Of a DNA stretch of 64,000 nucleotides, positions 35,601-44,900 are shown in pieces (position 1 is the first letter of the stretch; every line of letters starts with the position of its first letter). The stretch is from Labedella endophytica (GTDB lineage: Bacteria; Actinomycetota; Actinomycetes; Actinomycetales; Microbacteriaceae), in NCBI RefSeq assembly GCF_003990045.1, contig NZ_RZGZ01000002.1, positions 1,302,001-1,366,000 of the forward strand. The letters are read 5' to 3'. The notes under the pieces are model-generated. The model was not told where the DNA came from. It saw only the letters and a program-made list of their open reading frames with translations, and ran no database searches. The position numbers and the translations under genes are program-made.

Positions 35601-35748
35601 CGACGGCTCGCCCGGCGAGGGCGTGGCGGTGACCGGCGCGAACGATGCGCTGCCCGTGATCGGCCTCGCGAGTGCGCTCCTGCTGTTCGGAGCCTGCCTC
35701 GTCGTCGCGAAGCGGATGCGACGCACGGCGGACGACATGATCGAGTAG
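32626..35748 (+). CDS. Cell-wall-anchored M14 family zinc carboxypeptidase
   Basis: 1040 residues from GTG 32626, with AGAAG 5 bases upstream. Signal peptide to about 29 (PAATAAP). M14 zinc site: HGNEWE (His and Glu near 160-163), then His in FVDIHGY near 249, and the catalytic Glu in NTVELPLG near 347. After the peptidase comes a long region (about 440-880) with two Rossmann-like parts. The C-terminus has the shared stalk domain (LFSEPVGLG, LHRVAVEDAAGALIGWDDITVLA), a GEPGEGEPG linker, VAVTG near 1002, a hydrophobic helix and RMRR. It should trim peptides at the surface. Ig-stalk sharing links it to the nuclease, GH92 and phosphoesterase. Confidence 0.92.
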   Translation: MLTRVVAGASSVIVAVSAVFLAAPAATAAPGILDAPTIPIVRTDGGVAFPTSYPVQPTLTEVPADATDASIARGALPFADIAPALNDLMDESDYVSSQVIGQSEQGRDLYLVTVTSPETAEETAQQTAWRDAIKHAPTAASQDAAIADGYKLPIWFNANIHGNEWEGTDATMNYIEQLVDTSEDPEVAELLDTTRLYFTVTANPDGRFNGTRATANGYDPNRDFITNATNTTTALRDITGLIQPTYFVDIHGYTGILQVEPCGPPHGENYEYDLFLPHAYSAALAVEEAVAEADIPGNTYDDGAGNATLTNTGKILIPYRDIREGWDDWPPIFAPQYVAYQGAITNTVELPLGRTNDPATNQANSIVDTEVAEVVIDSIIEYVVDNRDPLLSNQMEIFERGLNGAEQTPIPADVAPEDLAPGVPTEWTDIWDETDIYNATFPRAYVIPVDGSQRSRSDAEQLVEQLLVNDVEVTRATEDFTADGTTYAAGTFLVDMHQPLRGLANVLLADGTDISDRISSMYDISAWSLALLWGADVIAVGDTTDPALSVTVEDVATVDLGGSVADGGPYLELEPAGTAEWQAITALLDAGVALSQTADGTVVLGKDAASRAAAEEAASLFGVDFTATDGLALRDETTTSLRSLAVGYTTTDDRDVLLKLGFDEPVLVSAALVTSGAVDLSTLDVLFLGGNLSFTGDNAAGAEKLTAYLAAGGDVVARGSGGATFANANGLAQVTATSGTSGSNGIVRVDTPEGSVFGADTADTAFIYPATWFAGLGEGVTVEQSYASDVFVAGHWAQSDGRSPADAAGQASAISSETDAGSRFFLFGTSPTFRNHPVGQFGDIASALYWSAGPGTAVVPPITEEDLTEETKTGVSVPEQATAGDTITVTVDEAFAGQELTTTLFSEPVGLGTRTVSATGTFEVTIPADTTAELHRVAVEDAAGALIGWDDITVLAVEVPGEEPGEGEPGTGEPGEGEPGAGEPGAEAPGGDDGSPGEGVAVTGANDALPVIGLASALLLFGACLVVAKRMRRTADDMIE

Positions 35749-35848
35749 CAGGACCGCTCGATCGACCGATGCCCGGTCGCGTGGACTTCCGTCCCGCGGC
35801 CGGGCGTCGTCGCGTGTGCCCGCCTCCCTTACCCCCCACCCGCCCGAC

Positions 35849-35909
35849 CCCGGGTGGACGCAAACGGCGGCCTCAGCCACCCGCGCACGACGTTTCGCGT
35901 CCACCCGGG
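35849..35909. repeat. GTGGACGC-family palindrome between convergent genes
   Basis: CCCGGGTGGACGC (35849-35861) and GCGTCCACCCGGG (35897-35909) are perfect 13-bp arms around 35 bases. The GTGGACGC core matches the elements at 2559-2641. It lies between the convergent peptidase and MmcQ/YjbR-like genes. Confidence 0.85.
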
Positions 35910-35963
35910 ATGTGCGCGGGCCGACCGGGACCGGGCCTGAAGCGCTCGGTGCAGGTGCGGCGC

Positions 35964-36392
35964 CTACTCCTGGGCCGGGCGGGTGGGCTCGGCGACGGGT
36001 ACCACGGGCCGCGCGTCGAGGGCGGCGATCTGGCGCTTGAGCGCCACCTGGCGGTAGGACGCGTCGATCAGCTCGGCGACGAACGTCCAGTCGGTCTCGG
36101 CCGAATCGTCCACGTCGGCTCCCAGCCATCCCCCCGGGCCGAAGTACGGCGGGACGAAGATCCGGGGCAGCTCCAGCAGCGCTCGGCGCTCCTCGACGTC
36201 CGGCTTGAAGACGATCGCGTGGGGCCGCTGCATCGACGAGCCGAGCGAGACGAAGATCTTCTTGCCCGCGCGGAAGGTGGGCCGCCCCCACGCCATGACC
36301 TCGGCGGACTCCGGGTACGGCACGCACAGGGAGCGCACGCGCGCGACGATCGGGTCGCCCTCCTCGAAGAGGAGCGGATGCTGCCGTTCCAT
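35964..36392 (-). CDS. MmcQ/YjbR family protein
   Basis: 142 residues. The pattern PYPESAEVMAWGRPTFRAGKKIFVSLG, FKPDVEERRALLE, FVPPYFGPGGWLGADVD and W-T-F-V-A-E-L-I-D-A-S-Y-R is typical of MmcQ/YjbR proteins (CyaY-like fold), whose function is not settled; some are annotated as DNA-binding. ATG 36392 follows TAGCCT with a 6-base spacer and no ribosome site, so it is probably leaderless. Confidence 0.85.
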   Translation of the reverse strand: MERQHPLLFEEGDPIVARVRSLCVPYPESAEVMAWGRPTFRAGKKIFVSLGSSMQRPHAIVFKPDVEERRALLELPRIFVPPYFGPGGWLGADVDDSAETDWTFVAELIDASYRQVALKRQIAALDARPVVPVAEPTRPAQE

Positions 36393-36481
36393 GCGGTCAG
36401 GCTACCGCCGAGCACCGACGGCGGCACCCACCGACGCTGCCTCCGAGCGCGACGGATCGGGGGCGGCGTCGGTGGAGGGAA

Positions 36482-39400
36482 TCAGCGCGTGCCGAGGCCG
36501 CGGCGGCGCGCGATCACGAGGGTCGCTCCGAGAGCCATCAGGAGGATCGCCAGCACGCCGGCCGCCCATCCGACCGCTCCGCCGGTGACGGCCAGGCCAC
36601 CGTCGTCCTCCCCTGCTGCGAGCGTGAACTCCGCCCATCCCATCAGCTCACCCGCGTCGTCGAGCACGGCGATGCGGTGCTCGCCGGCCGTGACGGACGC
36701 CGGGAGCGTGACGGTCGCGCTGCCGTCGGCATCGGCCTCCACCCACCCGAGAGCCGTCGGCTCCGAGTAGACGTAGACGTAGTGCCAGCTGGAGGGGTCG
36801 AGCCCGCCGAGCGTCGCGATACGCCCCGAGACCGACACCGTGATGCGATCCCGCAGCGCCTCGGGTAGGTCGTCACCCGTCTCCGCCGGTGCCGACGGAG
36901 CGAACGAGGGGGCCCCGGGGGTCGTCGGGTCGGTCGGGTCCGTGGGGTCGGTCGGCGGATCGGTGGGATCGACCGGCGGGTCGGTCGGATCGACCGGCGG
37001 GTCGGTCGGATCCACGGGCGGGTCCGTGGGATCCACGGGCGGGTCGGTCGGATCCACGGGCGGGTCCGTGGGATCCGTCGGTTCCACCAGCCCGGCGAGC
37101 GCGTCGGTGAGCCCGTCGAACGCGCCGACGTAGGTCTCGTACGACGCGTCCTCGGCGACGGCGCGCGCCGTCGCGAGCGCCGACTCGAGCACCGCGACGC
37201 TCTCCGGCGTGTAGAGCGACGAGTCGACGGCCTCGGCCTCCGCGATGAGCAGCGGGAGCTGCCGCACGACCTTCCACTCGAGCTGATCGGCCGCGGCCGT
37301 GAGGATGCGCAGCGCCGCATCGGCCTCGTACTGCGTGGACTCTGCTCGCTCCACGACACTCTGCGCCGCGGCGAGAGCACGACGGAACGCCGCGAAGTCG
37401 ATCGCGATGTAGCGCTCCTCCTGCTCGACGATCGTCTTCGCGTCGGCGATGGCTGCGCGCAGCTCCGTGAAGTCCACGGGCGTCGTCTCCCCCTCGGCGG
37501 GGGCGAACTCGAACCAGTCGAGGTTGGAGACGTACTGGTACGACTGACCCGCGACGGGATCGGAGTGCATGACGACGACGAGCGTGTGCTCGCCCGTCAC
37601 CGGTGCGTCCAGGTCGACCGTCGTGGTCACGTAGTTGCCCCAGCCGCCGGTCTTCGGGAGGGCGACCGCCCCGACCATGTTCGCCGGCGTCACCTCGTCG
37701 AGGTAGAACTCGAGTCGGGGGTTCGCGCCCACCCGTTCGTCGCGCGTGGAGGTACGCACCGTGAGAGTGCTCAGCTCGCCGGCACCGAAGTCCACGTCCG
37801 CGTAGGTCAGGCGCCCGCCGTCGTAGGTGCCGCCGACGTTGCCCGACGGGCTCGCGCCCTCGGCCACGAGCGTGCCGCCGCTCGAGTCCGTGAAGCCCTC
37901 CGCCTGGATGCGTACGGGGTCGATCGGCGCGGCCTCGGTCGCCCCGAGGAGCGTGACCCGATCGATGGAGATGGCGCCCGTATCGAGCCGGAGGCTGAGG
38001 GTGGGGTCCCAGCTCAGGAGCTGCTCGGGGGTCACGGCAGAGGTGAGGACACCCGAGCGGAGCTTCCGCCAGGAGCCGTCCTCCTCCATCCAGGAGGTGA
38101 TCACGCCGTCGGCGACGACGGTCGCGAACCGGTCGCCGGGATTCCACTGAACTCCCGTGAGGGAACCGGCACCGCTGTCCTTGCCCTCGCCACCGACCCA
38201 GAAGTCCATCCCGGTCTCGGCGCGCGTGTTGTTGAACCAGCTGTGCGCCCGGTTCGTGGGCCCGTCGGTGAGCCCGACGAAGAGGCTGTCCTCGGCCGCT
38301 TTCGTCCCGGCGAAGCTCTCGGGCTCCACGACGAGGGCGAAGTCCTCCCCGCCACTCACGGGAAGGGCGATGTGGCTGAAGCGGCGCCCGTCGGCCGTCG
38401 CGGTGAGGGTGCCGGACGCCGTGTCCACCGAGATATCCGCGGACGGCTCGCTCGAGTCGCCGAACACGGTGTACTCGGACGAGCGGTCCGTCGAGAAGTC
38501 GTCGTCGAAGAGCACCTCGCCGTACAGCGTGTCGCCGAGGACGAGATCCTCTGACGTGTCCGCGATCGCGAGCGCCGCAGCGGCCTTCGTCAGGGTCGTG
38601 AAGGCGCCCTTGAGCTGCTCGTCCGTCGCCGCCGCGTCGTCCAGGACGGCCTTCGCCGACTCCCGCGCCGCGCTGAACGCGGCGAACGAGGTCTCGGTGT
38701 ACGCGCCCTCCACGACGAGCTCGGCCTCCTCGACCAGGGCGGCGAGCTTCGCCCGCCACTCCTGGTCGACGGCGAGCGTGAGCGTGCCGAGGCCGGAGAC
38801 GCCGTCCCCGCGGAGCTCGGTCGCGAGCACCCCCGAGAGTGCGGCGTCGGTGAACGCGAGCGCGAACGCGGCTCGCTGCGATGCACCGAGCGATCCCGTC
38901 AGCCGCAGGTCGATCGTGGTGTCGTCGCGCTTCACGGCGCTCGCGGTCACCCCGGAGGGCAGTCCCGGCACGGTGAGCGCACCGTCGGCGACGAGGTCGC
39001 GCCCGTTCGCTCCGGCGAAGGTCGCGCCGCTCAAGGAGAGCGCGACCGATGTGTCCACGGTGCCGTCGGCCGCGGCCGTAAGCGTCGTGCGCTCCGCCGT
39101 GAGGGTGGCCCCGTCGAACGTGACCTTGAACGAGAACTCGCGCGCACCGGCCGACGGCTTCGTGCGGAAGGTGGAGTCCCCGACGCTCAGCTCGAGGTCG
39201 TCGATGCTGTCGAGCGTGCCGTGCTCCGCCGCCTGGCCCGCGAGCGACAGCGTCACGCTGCGGTCGCCGGTGCGTGTCGCGACGAGGCTCAATCCCTCGG
39301 GCAGGTTCTCGGCCGAGATCGCGCCGTCACCGGTGAGATCGTCGCCGTTCTTCCCCGCGAACGCGCCGTTGGCGAGCGTCAGCGAGATCTCGTTCCCGAC

Positions 39401-41860
39401 GGACCCGTCCCCCGCCTCGGCCTCGGTGAACTCACGCGAGGATACGGAGACGGCGCTCGTCCGGTCGTACGTCGAGCTCGGGAGGACGTCGCTCAGCGAG
39501 GACGACGCGACGCCGTCCTCGGCCCAGTCGGAGGCCTCGTCGCCCATCTGGAACGCCAGCTCCCCGCCGGCGGTGAGCTGGTCGTAGGTGATCCACGTGC
39601 GCTCGAAGTCCTGCCCGTTGAGGGCGGCGGACTGGATGAAGTAGTCGTCGGGCGAGACGCCGTCCGCGCTGATGTCGAACGTGCGGCCGGACTCGTAGTT
39701 GATCTGGACGTTCTCGAAGAAGGGCGTGCCGATCTGGTATTCGTCCGAACCCGCCTGCACCGGGTAGAGGCCGAGCGCCGCCGCGACGAACGTGGCCGAC
39801 ATCGCGCCGGTGTCGTTGTCCTGCGTGGGGAGGAAGCCCTGCGGGGAGTTCTGGTAGACCTTCGTCTTGATCGGCGGCCGGAACTCGCCGCCGCTCGTGG
39901 GGTACTCGCCCGTGGATCCGGTGGCGATGTACCGGTTCCACGTCTCCTTCGTGTAGAGGTTGCGCACCCACTCCTGCGTCTTCGACGGTTCCCCGACGTA
40001 GTTGAAGAGGTACGGCACCTGCAGGTCGGTCTCGTTGGCGCTCGAGAACAGCATTCGCGATCCATCGTCCGGAGCCTGCTCACCGAACATGAAGCTGAGC
40101 GCCGCGAGGGTCTCGTCCTGCCCGCCCATGAGGTCGATCATGCCGCCCATGTCACTCGCGACGGTCCAGTTGTACTGCCAGAGCGTGCCCTGGTAGACGT
40201 TGCCCGCTTCGAACTGCTCCGGGTTCGCATTCACCCAGGCGCCGTTGCCGTCCTTCGGGAACACGAGGCCCACGGTGTCGCCGTCAGCGACGGTCACCGC
40301 GTCGTCCTTGAACAGGTTGGTCCAGTTCGCGGCCCGCAGTCGGAAGCCCTGCGCCTCCTCGGTCTTGCCGAGGGCGTCGGCGATCGTCGCGAGCGCCGTG
40401 TCGTCGTAGGCAGTCCCGAGGGTGTCGTCGACCTCGTTCGCGATGTAACCGCGCTTCACGTTGTCGGGGTTGCCGTAGCCGCCCTGCGATTGCGACACGA
40501 GCGCCGGCCAGGCCTCCTCGAGTCCGCTCAGATCGGCGCCCTTCGCGACCGCATCGGCGATCACGACGGCGGCACGCTCGAAGCGCACGGTCGGCACGGA
40601 GTGGACCACGCCGGACAGCGAGCTCGCGCCGCTGGTCGTGAAGGAGCCGTAGAGGTCGACGAGCGACTGCGCCATGTCCCGGAAGACCTCGGGGTAGCCG
40701 ATCGCGAGCACCTCGAACTTGCGGAAGTCGTCCCACGTGCCCCAGCCGTCGTAGTGCGTGTAGCCGTCGGCCTCGGAGATCTCGCCGTCGAGCCCGCGGT
40801 ACGTCCCGCTCGTGCTCGTGGCGTTCACCGGCTGACCGAAGAGGCGATAGAGGTGCGTGTAGAACAGCTTCTGGAGCTCGCCGTCGGGGTCGCTCGTCTC
40901 CGACGCGGTCACGGCGAGGCGGCCGAGGATCTCGTTCCAGTCGGCCTTCGTGTCCGCACGCACGTCGTCGAATCCACGATCGCCCATCTCGGCGGCGAGG
41001 TCGATCTTCGCCTGTGCGGCGCTGATCGGGGAGATCGCGACCTCGAGGCCCAGCTGCTCGCCCGCGGCCACGTCGAAGTCGAGGATCGCGCCGAGGTTCG
41101 TGCCGTCCTGGTGCGATTCGGTGCCGAGCGCTCCGGAGGCACCCCACGTGCGCGTGTTCGACGGCGCGGTGGTGGTCTCGACGTAGTAGTACATCTCGTA
41201 GTCGTAGCCGTTGAAGTGGCCGCCGATCTCCCCCGCGAGCGCGACGCGGCCGTCCGCGAGCGTCGTGACGTCGATGGAGGCGGCGTTGCGGCGGGTGAAG
41301 TTGTTGCGCAGATCGACGACGAGCGAGGCCGTGCCGGCCTCCGGGAAGGTGAAGCGGTCCTGGCCGGTGCGCACGTCGGTGGTCGCCTCGGCGAGGATGG
41401 GCCCCCTCGCGGTCTCGAGTTCCACGCCGTAGTAGCCGGGCTCGGCGTCCTCGGCGTCGTGGCTGTAGTCCTTCGCGTAGGAGGACGTCGTCGGCACGCT
41501 CGAGTAGCTCGTGTAGGTCGGCACCACGAGCAGGTCGCCGCCCCCGCCCGAGCCGCCGACGCCGTTGAGGTTGGTGTGGGTGAAGCCGGCGATCTGGTCC
41601 TCGGCGTAGTCGTAACCGCTGTGGGAGCGGCCCGGCGTGGTCATCGGGTTGATCTTGACGATCGAGCTGGGCGCCTCGGCGCCGGGCAGGTCCTGCCCGA
41701 AGTCGTCCTCCGTCGACACGAACGTGTTGACGAGCTCGGCGTAGTCGATGGCCGCGGGGGGCGGGGCCGCGGTGGCCGCCGTGGGAGCGAAGCCCGAGCC
41801 GAGGATCGCGGCGAGCAGTCCTCCGGCGAGGAGGCGGCGGGACAGGGATGACGTCGGCAT
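36482..41860 (-). CDS. Cell-wall-anchored GH92 family alpha-mannosidase
   Basis: 1792 residues from ATG 41860, with GGAGAG 7 bases upstream. Signal peptide to about 33. GH92 domains about 38-780: LVNTFVSTEDDFGQDLPGAEAP, GYDYAEDQIAGFTHTNLNGVG, WGTWDDFR, SSANETDLQVPYLFNYVGEP and QDNDTGAMSATFVAAALGLYP with the catalytic-site Asp. Then beta-sandwich repeats, FIVAR-like helical modules, a concanavalin-like region, a CBM6-like domain near 1315-1460 (VRIQAEGF, RVGANPRLEFYLDE), DPTDPPV linker, stalk domain, LAVTG and RRRGLGTR. GH92 enzymes are calcium-dependent exo-alpha-mannosidases acting on N-glycans or mannans. It shares CBM, linker and stalk with the next gene. Confidence 0.93.
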   Translation of the reverse strand: MPTSSLSRRLLAGGLLAAILGSGFAPTAATAAPPPAAIDYAELVNTFVSTEDDFGQDLPGAEAPSSIVKINPMTTPGRSHSGYDYAEDQIAGFTHTNLNGVGGSGGGGDLLVVPTYTSYSSVPTTSSYAKDYSHDAEDAEPGYYGVELETARGPILAEATTDVRTGQDRFTFPEAGTASLVVDLRNNFTRRNAASIDVTTLADGRVALAGEIGGHFNGYDYEMYYYVETTTAPSNTRTWGASGALGTESHQDGTNLGAILDFDVAAGEQLGLEVAISPISAAQAKIDLAAEMGDRGFDDVRADTKADWNEILGRLAVTASETSDPDGELQKLFYTHLYRLFGQPVNATSTSGTYRGLDGEISEADGYTHYDGWGTWDDFRKFEVLAIGYPEVFRDMAQSLVDLYGSFTTSGASSLSGVVHSVPTVRFERAAVVIADAVAKGADLSGLEEAWPALVSQSQGGYGNPDNVKRGYIANEVDDTLGTAYDDTALATIADALGKTEEAQGFRLRAANWTNLFKDDAVTVADGDTVGLVFPKDGNGAWVNANPEQFEAGNVYQGTLWQYNWTVASDMGGMIDLMGGQDETLAALSFMFGEQAPDDGSRMLFSSANETDLQVPYLFNYVGEPSKTQEWVRNLYTKETWNRYIATGSTGEYPTSGGEFRPPIKTKVYQNSPQGFLPTQDNDTGAMSATFVAAALGLYPVQAGSDEYQIGTPFFENVQINYESGRTFDISADGVSPDDYFIQSAALNGQDFERTWITYDQLTAGGELAFQMGDEASDWAEDGVASSSLSDVLPSSTYDRTSAVSVSSREFTEAEAGDGSVGNEISLTLANGAFAGKNGDDLTGDGAISAENLPEGLSLVATRTGDRSVTLSLAGQAAEHGTLDSIDDLELSVGDSTFRTKPSAGAREFSFKVTFDGATLTAERTTLTAAADGTVDTSVALSLSGATFAGANGRDLVADGALTVPGLPSGVTASAVKRDDTTIDLRLTGSLGASQRAAFALAFTDAALSGVLATELRGDGVSGLGTLTLAVDQEWRAKLAALVEEAELVVEGAYTETSFAAFSAARESAKAVLDDAAATDEQLKGAFTTLTKAAAALAIADTSEDLVLGDTLYGEVLFDDDFSTDRSSEYTVFGDSSEPSADISVDTASGTLTATADGRRFSHIALPVSGGEDFALVVEPESFAGTKAAEDSLFVGLTDGPTNRAHSWFNNTRAETGMDFWVGGEGKDSGAGSLTGVQWNPGDRFATVVADGVITSWMEEDGSWRKLRSGVLTSAVTPEQLLSWDPTLSLRLDTGAISIDRVTLLGATEAAPIDPVRIQAEGFTDSSGGTLVAEGASPSGNVGGTYDGGRLTYADVDFGAGELSTLTVRTSTRDERVGANPRLEFYLDEVTPANMVGAVALPKTGGWGNYVTTTVDLDAPVTGEHTLVVVMHSDPVAGQSYQYVSNLDWFEFAPAEGETTPVDFTELRAAIADAKTIVEQEERYIAIDFAAFRRALAAAQSVVERAESTQYEADAALRILTAAADQLEWKVVRQLPLLIAEAEAVDSSLYTPESVAVLESALATARAVAEDASYETYVGAFDGLTDALAGLVEPTDPTDPPVDPTDPPVDPTDPPVDPTDPPVDPTDPPVDPTDPPTDPTDPTDPTTPGAPSFAPSAPAETGDDLPEALRDRITVSVSGRIATLGGLDPSSWHYVYVYSEPTALGWVEADADGSATVTLPASVTAGEHRIAVLDDAGELMGWAEFTLAAGEDDGGLAVTGGAVGWAAGVLAILLMALGATLVIARRRGLGTR
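36921..37089. repeat. In-frame 21-bp tandem repeats encoding DPTDPPV (GH92)
   Basis: About eight units coding for DPTDPPV, then degenerate DPTDPT, in the linker before the stalk domain. The same linker is encoded at 42424-42612 in the neighbouring gene. Confidence 0.9.
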
Positions 41861-41926
41861 GCGCGGGGGCTCTCCGGAGGCGTGGGTGGGGCGCGGGGTG
41901 GAGCAGAAAGGGTGGAACAGAGGGGG

Positions 41927-41960
41927 CCGTCGGGGACCGGCGCGAGCCGGTCCCCGACGG
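41927..41960 (-). terminator. Terminator of the surface metallophosphoesterase gene
   Basis: CCGTCGGGGACCGG (41927-41940) and CCGGTCCCCGACGG (41947-41960) form a 14-bp stem with a 6-base loop, 10 bp past the stop. It separates the phosphoesterase from the downstream GH92 gene. Confidence 0.9.
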
Positions 41961-41969
41961 CTTACAGCG

Positions 41970-44900
41970 TCAGCTCTCGGTGACGCGGTTCCGGCGGGCC
42001 AGCAGCAGGGCGCCGCCACCGGCGAGCAGGAGCGCGCCGAGTGCGATCGAGGCCCACGCGGAGGCCGCGTCCGAGCCCGTCACGGCGAGGCCGTCCGGGT
42101 CGGACGGGTCCGCCGCGGCGAGGACGAAGTCGTCCCAGCCCACGAGGGTGCCCGCGTCGTCGAGCACGGCGGCTCGGTGCGCACCGGCCGTCAGACCGCT
42201 CGGGAGGGTGGCACTCGCGCCGCCGCTCGCATCCGCCTGGACCCAGCCGAGTCCGATCGGCGACGAGTAGACGTACACGTAGTACCACTCGCCGGCTTCG
42301 AGCCCGTCGATGTTCACGGTGGAGCCCGAGACCGTCACGGTCACGCGGTCACGCAGCTCGTCCGGCAGGTCCGAGCCGTCGGCCGAGGGCGGGGACGGAG
42401 TGAAGGACGGCTGGGGCATGCCCGGCTCCGACGGATCGGTCGGCGGGTTCGTCGGGTCCACCGGCGGGTCCGTCGGCTCGACCGGCGGGTCCGTCGGGTC
42501 CACCGGCGGGTCCGTCGGGTCCACCGGAGGATCGGTCGGGTCCACGGGCGGGTCGGTCGGGTCCACGGGCGGGTCCGTCGGGTCCACCGGCGGGTCCGTC
42601 GGGTCCGTGCCCGGCTCGACGACCGTGACGATGCGCTCGACCGTCGTGACGTTGCCGCGAGCGTCCGACACCGTGTACGTCAGCGTGTAATCGCCGGCCG
42701 TCGCGGTGTCGACCGAACCGGCGACCTCGATCTCCTCGGTGAGGTCGCCGTCGACGTTGTCCGTCGCGGTGACGCCCTCGCGGGGGTCGAACTCGGTGTC
42801 CTGCTGGATCTCGCCGTCTTCGGGCACCGTCAGCTCGGGGGCTGCGTCCTTGGTCAGAGAGACCTCGTCCACGACGCTGTTCACCGGCATCTCGGAGCCG
42901 TTCTGCTGGCTGCGCAGCGTGCGCACCGAGATCTCGTCGTCCGTGACCTCGAGGACGGTGTAGTTGCGCACCTTCTCCTGGTTGATGACGGAGGCCCACC
43001 ACGCGGTGGGGTTCTCCGTGTTGTAGTACTTCGAGCCGCTCGAGGAGTTGGCGGTCACGTACATGACCTCGCCGTCCTTCGCTTCGACCTTGACCGCGGC
43101 CGGGACCTCGTTCTCGTCGGCCTTCTGGCCGTTCTTGATGAGGTAGGTGCGGGCGTAGTTGTGGTCGTGGCCCATGAGGACCAGGTCGATGCCGAGGTCG
43201 GAGATCTTCTCCGGCATCGTGCTGCGGCGGTCGAGCACGTCGCCGTCGTCCTGGTGCGGTCCCACCGAGTAGATGGAGTGGTGGAACGCCACGGCCTTCC
43301 ACTTGGCGTTCGCACCCTGCTCGGCGATCACCCGATCCATCCAGGCGTAGTGCGAGGTGTAGTCGCGGCTGTTGGAGTTGATGTTGAGGAACAGCACGTC
43401 CTTGTAGATGAACCAGTAGTCGCCGCCCGACGAGGTGGCCGAACCGGCGCCGGCCGTGAGGTCCTCGTTCGGAGCGTTGAAGTGCTGCTCGTAGGCCTTG
43501 GAGCCCACGTCGTGGTTCCCGTTGTTCGCCACGAAGGGCAGCTCGCGCAGGTGGTCCGACTGGAGGAAGAGCTCGTACTGCGACTCGCTCGAGGCGTTCT
43601 CGACCTGGTCTCCGGACGAGTACAGCAGTTCCGCGTCCGGGTAGGTCTGGGTCGCGAGGTCGAGCGTGTCCTGCCAGCCGGCGGCGTCTCTCGCCGCGTC
43701 TCCCGACGCTCCGAGCTGCGGGTCTCCGAAGAAGAAGAACGAGAAGTCACCGGAGAATTCCTGGGTGCGGAACGTGTAGACGTCCGACCAGCCCATGTCG
43801 TCGCTGCCGACGCGGTAGGAGTACTCGGTGTTCTCCGAGAGGCCGTCGAGGGTCACGTCGCGGAAGAACTCGCCGCTCGTGGTGCCGCCGGTCTTGCTCG
43901 TCTCGATCGTGCGGGCGGAGTCCGGGAACTCACCGTCGACGACCTCGGAGGCCGTCGCGAGCTGCGCGGTCTGGGGCACGTCCACGTCCGAGTACCAGGC
44001 GAGCGTGCGCTCGGCCTCGGTCGCGCCGACGCCGAGAACGAGGTCGGAGATCGTCGCTTCCGTGGGCGCCGGGGTCGGCACCACGGGCACGAGAGCCTGC
44101 AGGTCCAGGTAGTTGTCGCTGCTCGTCTCGCGGTCCTGATAGAGCGCGATGGCGATGGTGTTCTCGCCCTCCTGGAGAACATCGGCGGGAACGGTGAAGG
44201 TGCTCGTCACGGGGTTTCCACCGCTGGCACCGGCGTAGGTGAGGTTCTGGTTGGCCGCACCGTTCACGCGGTCGTCGACGAAGCCGGCGACCTTCTGACC
44301 GTTGACGTACACGCGCACGGCGTCGTCGTAGGTGATCGTGCCCTGCAGGGACTCGATCTGGCCGAGGTCGCTCTCCGAGACGTCGAAGTCGTTACGGAAG
44401 TGGTAGGTCTCGATCGTGTTCGAGGAACCGGTCTTCGCGTACTGGATCAGCGTTTTGGCGACGAAGCCGCCGCCGAGGTCCGCGGCGCCGCGCTTCGAGC
44501 CGAAGGAACCGACGCCGTTCTTCCACGCGGAATCATCGAAGTCCGCCGTCGTCCACGAGAGCGTGCCATCGCCGGACGGGTCGGTGCCGTTGTCCGAGTA
44601 CGACCAGGCGTCGGCCGTCGTGAGGTACGACGCGGGGAGCGGCGCCGTCGTGAACTCGAAGTAGTCGAAGTTGCCGGCGAACGGGTGGCCGGAATCGGCG
44701 GTCACGCTCATCACGACGATGAGCGTGTGCTCACCGGAGAGCTCGCTCGCGAGGTCGACCGTGGTCGTGTTGTACGCCTGCCAGTTGTCGCCGGTGACCG
44801 GAAGGGCCGCGGTGGCGATCTTATTGGCGTCGGTCTTCTCGTCGATGTAGAAGTCGAGCGACGGGTTCGCGCCGACGCGGTTCGAGTTGTTGACGTAGCG

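Noticed and set aside
32674-36327. A 1200-residue open frame antisense to the M14 peptidase, and similar long antisense frames over the phosphoesterase (41748-45398), the fusion enzyme (47924-51727) and the nuclease (10019-11371)
   Set aside because: They mirror real genes with strong domains. Their translations are R/G/V/E-rich with no recognisable motifs, as expected from codon bias in high-GC DNA.
36921-42612. Tandem repeats that look like a CRISPR array at low resolution
   Set aside because: The 21-bp units are contiguous, without spacers, and encode DPTDPPV in frame in two genes.
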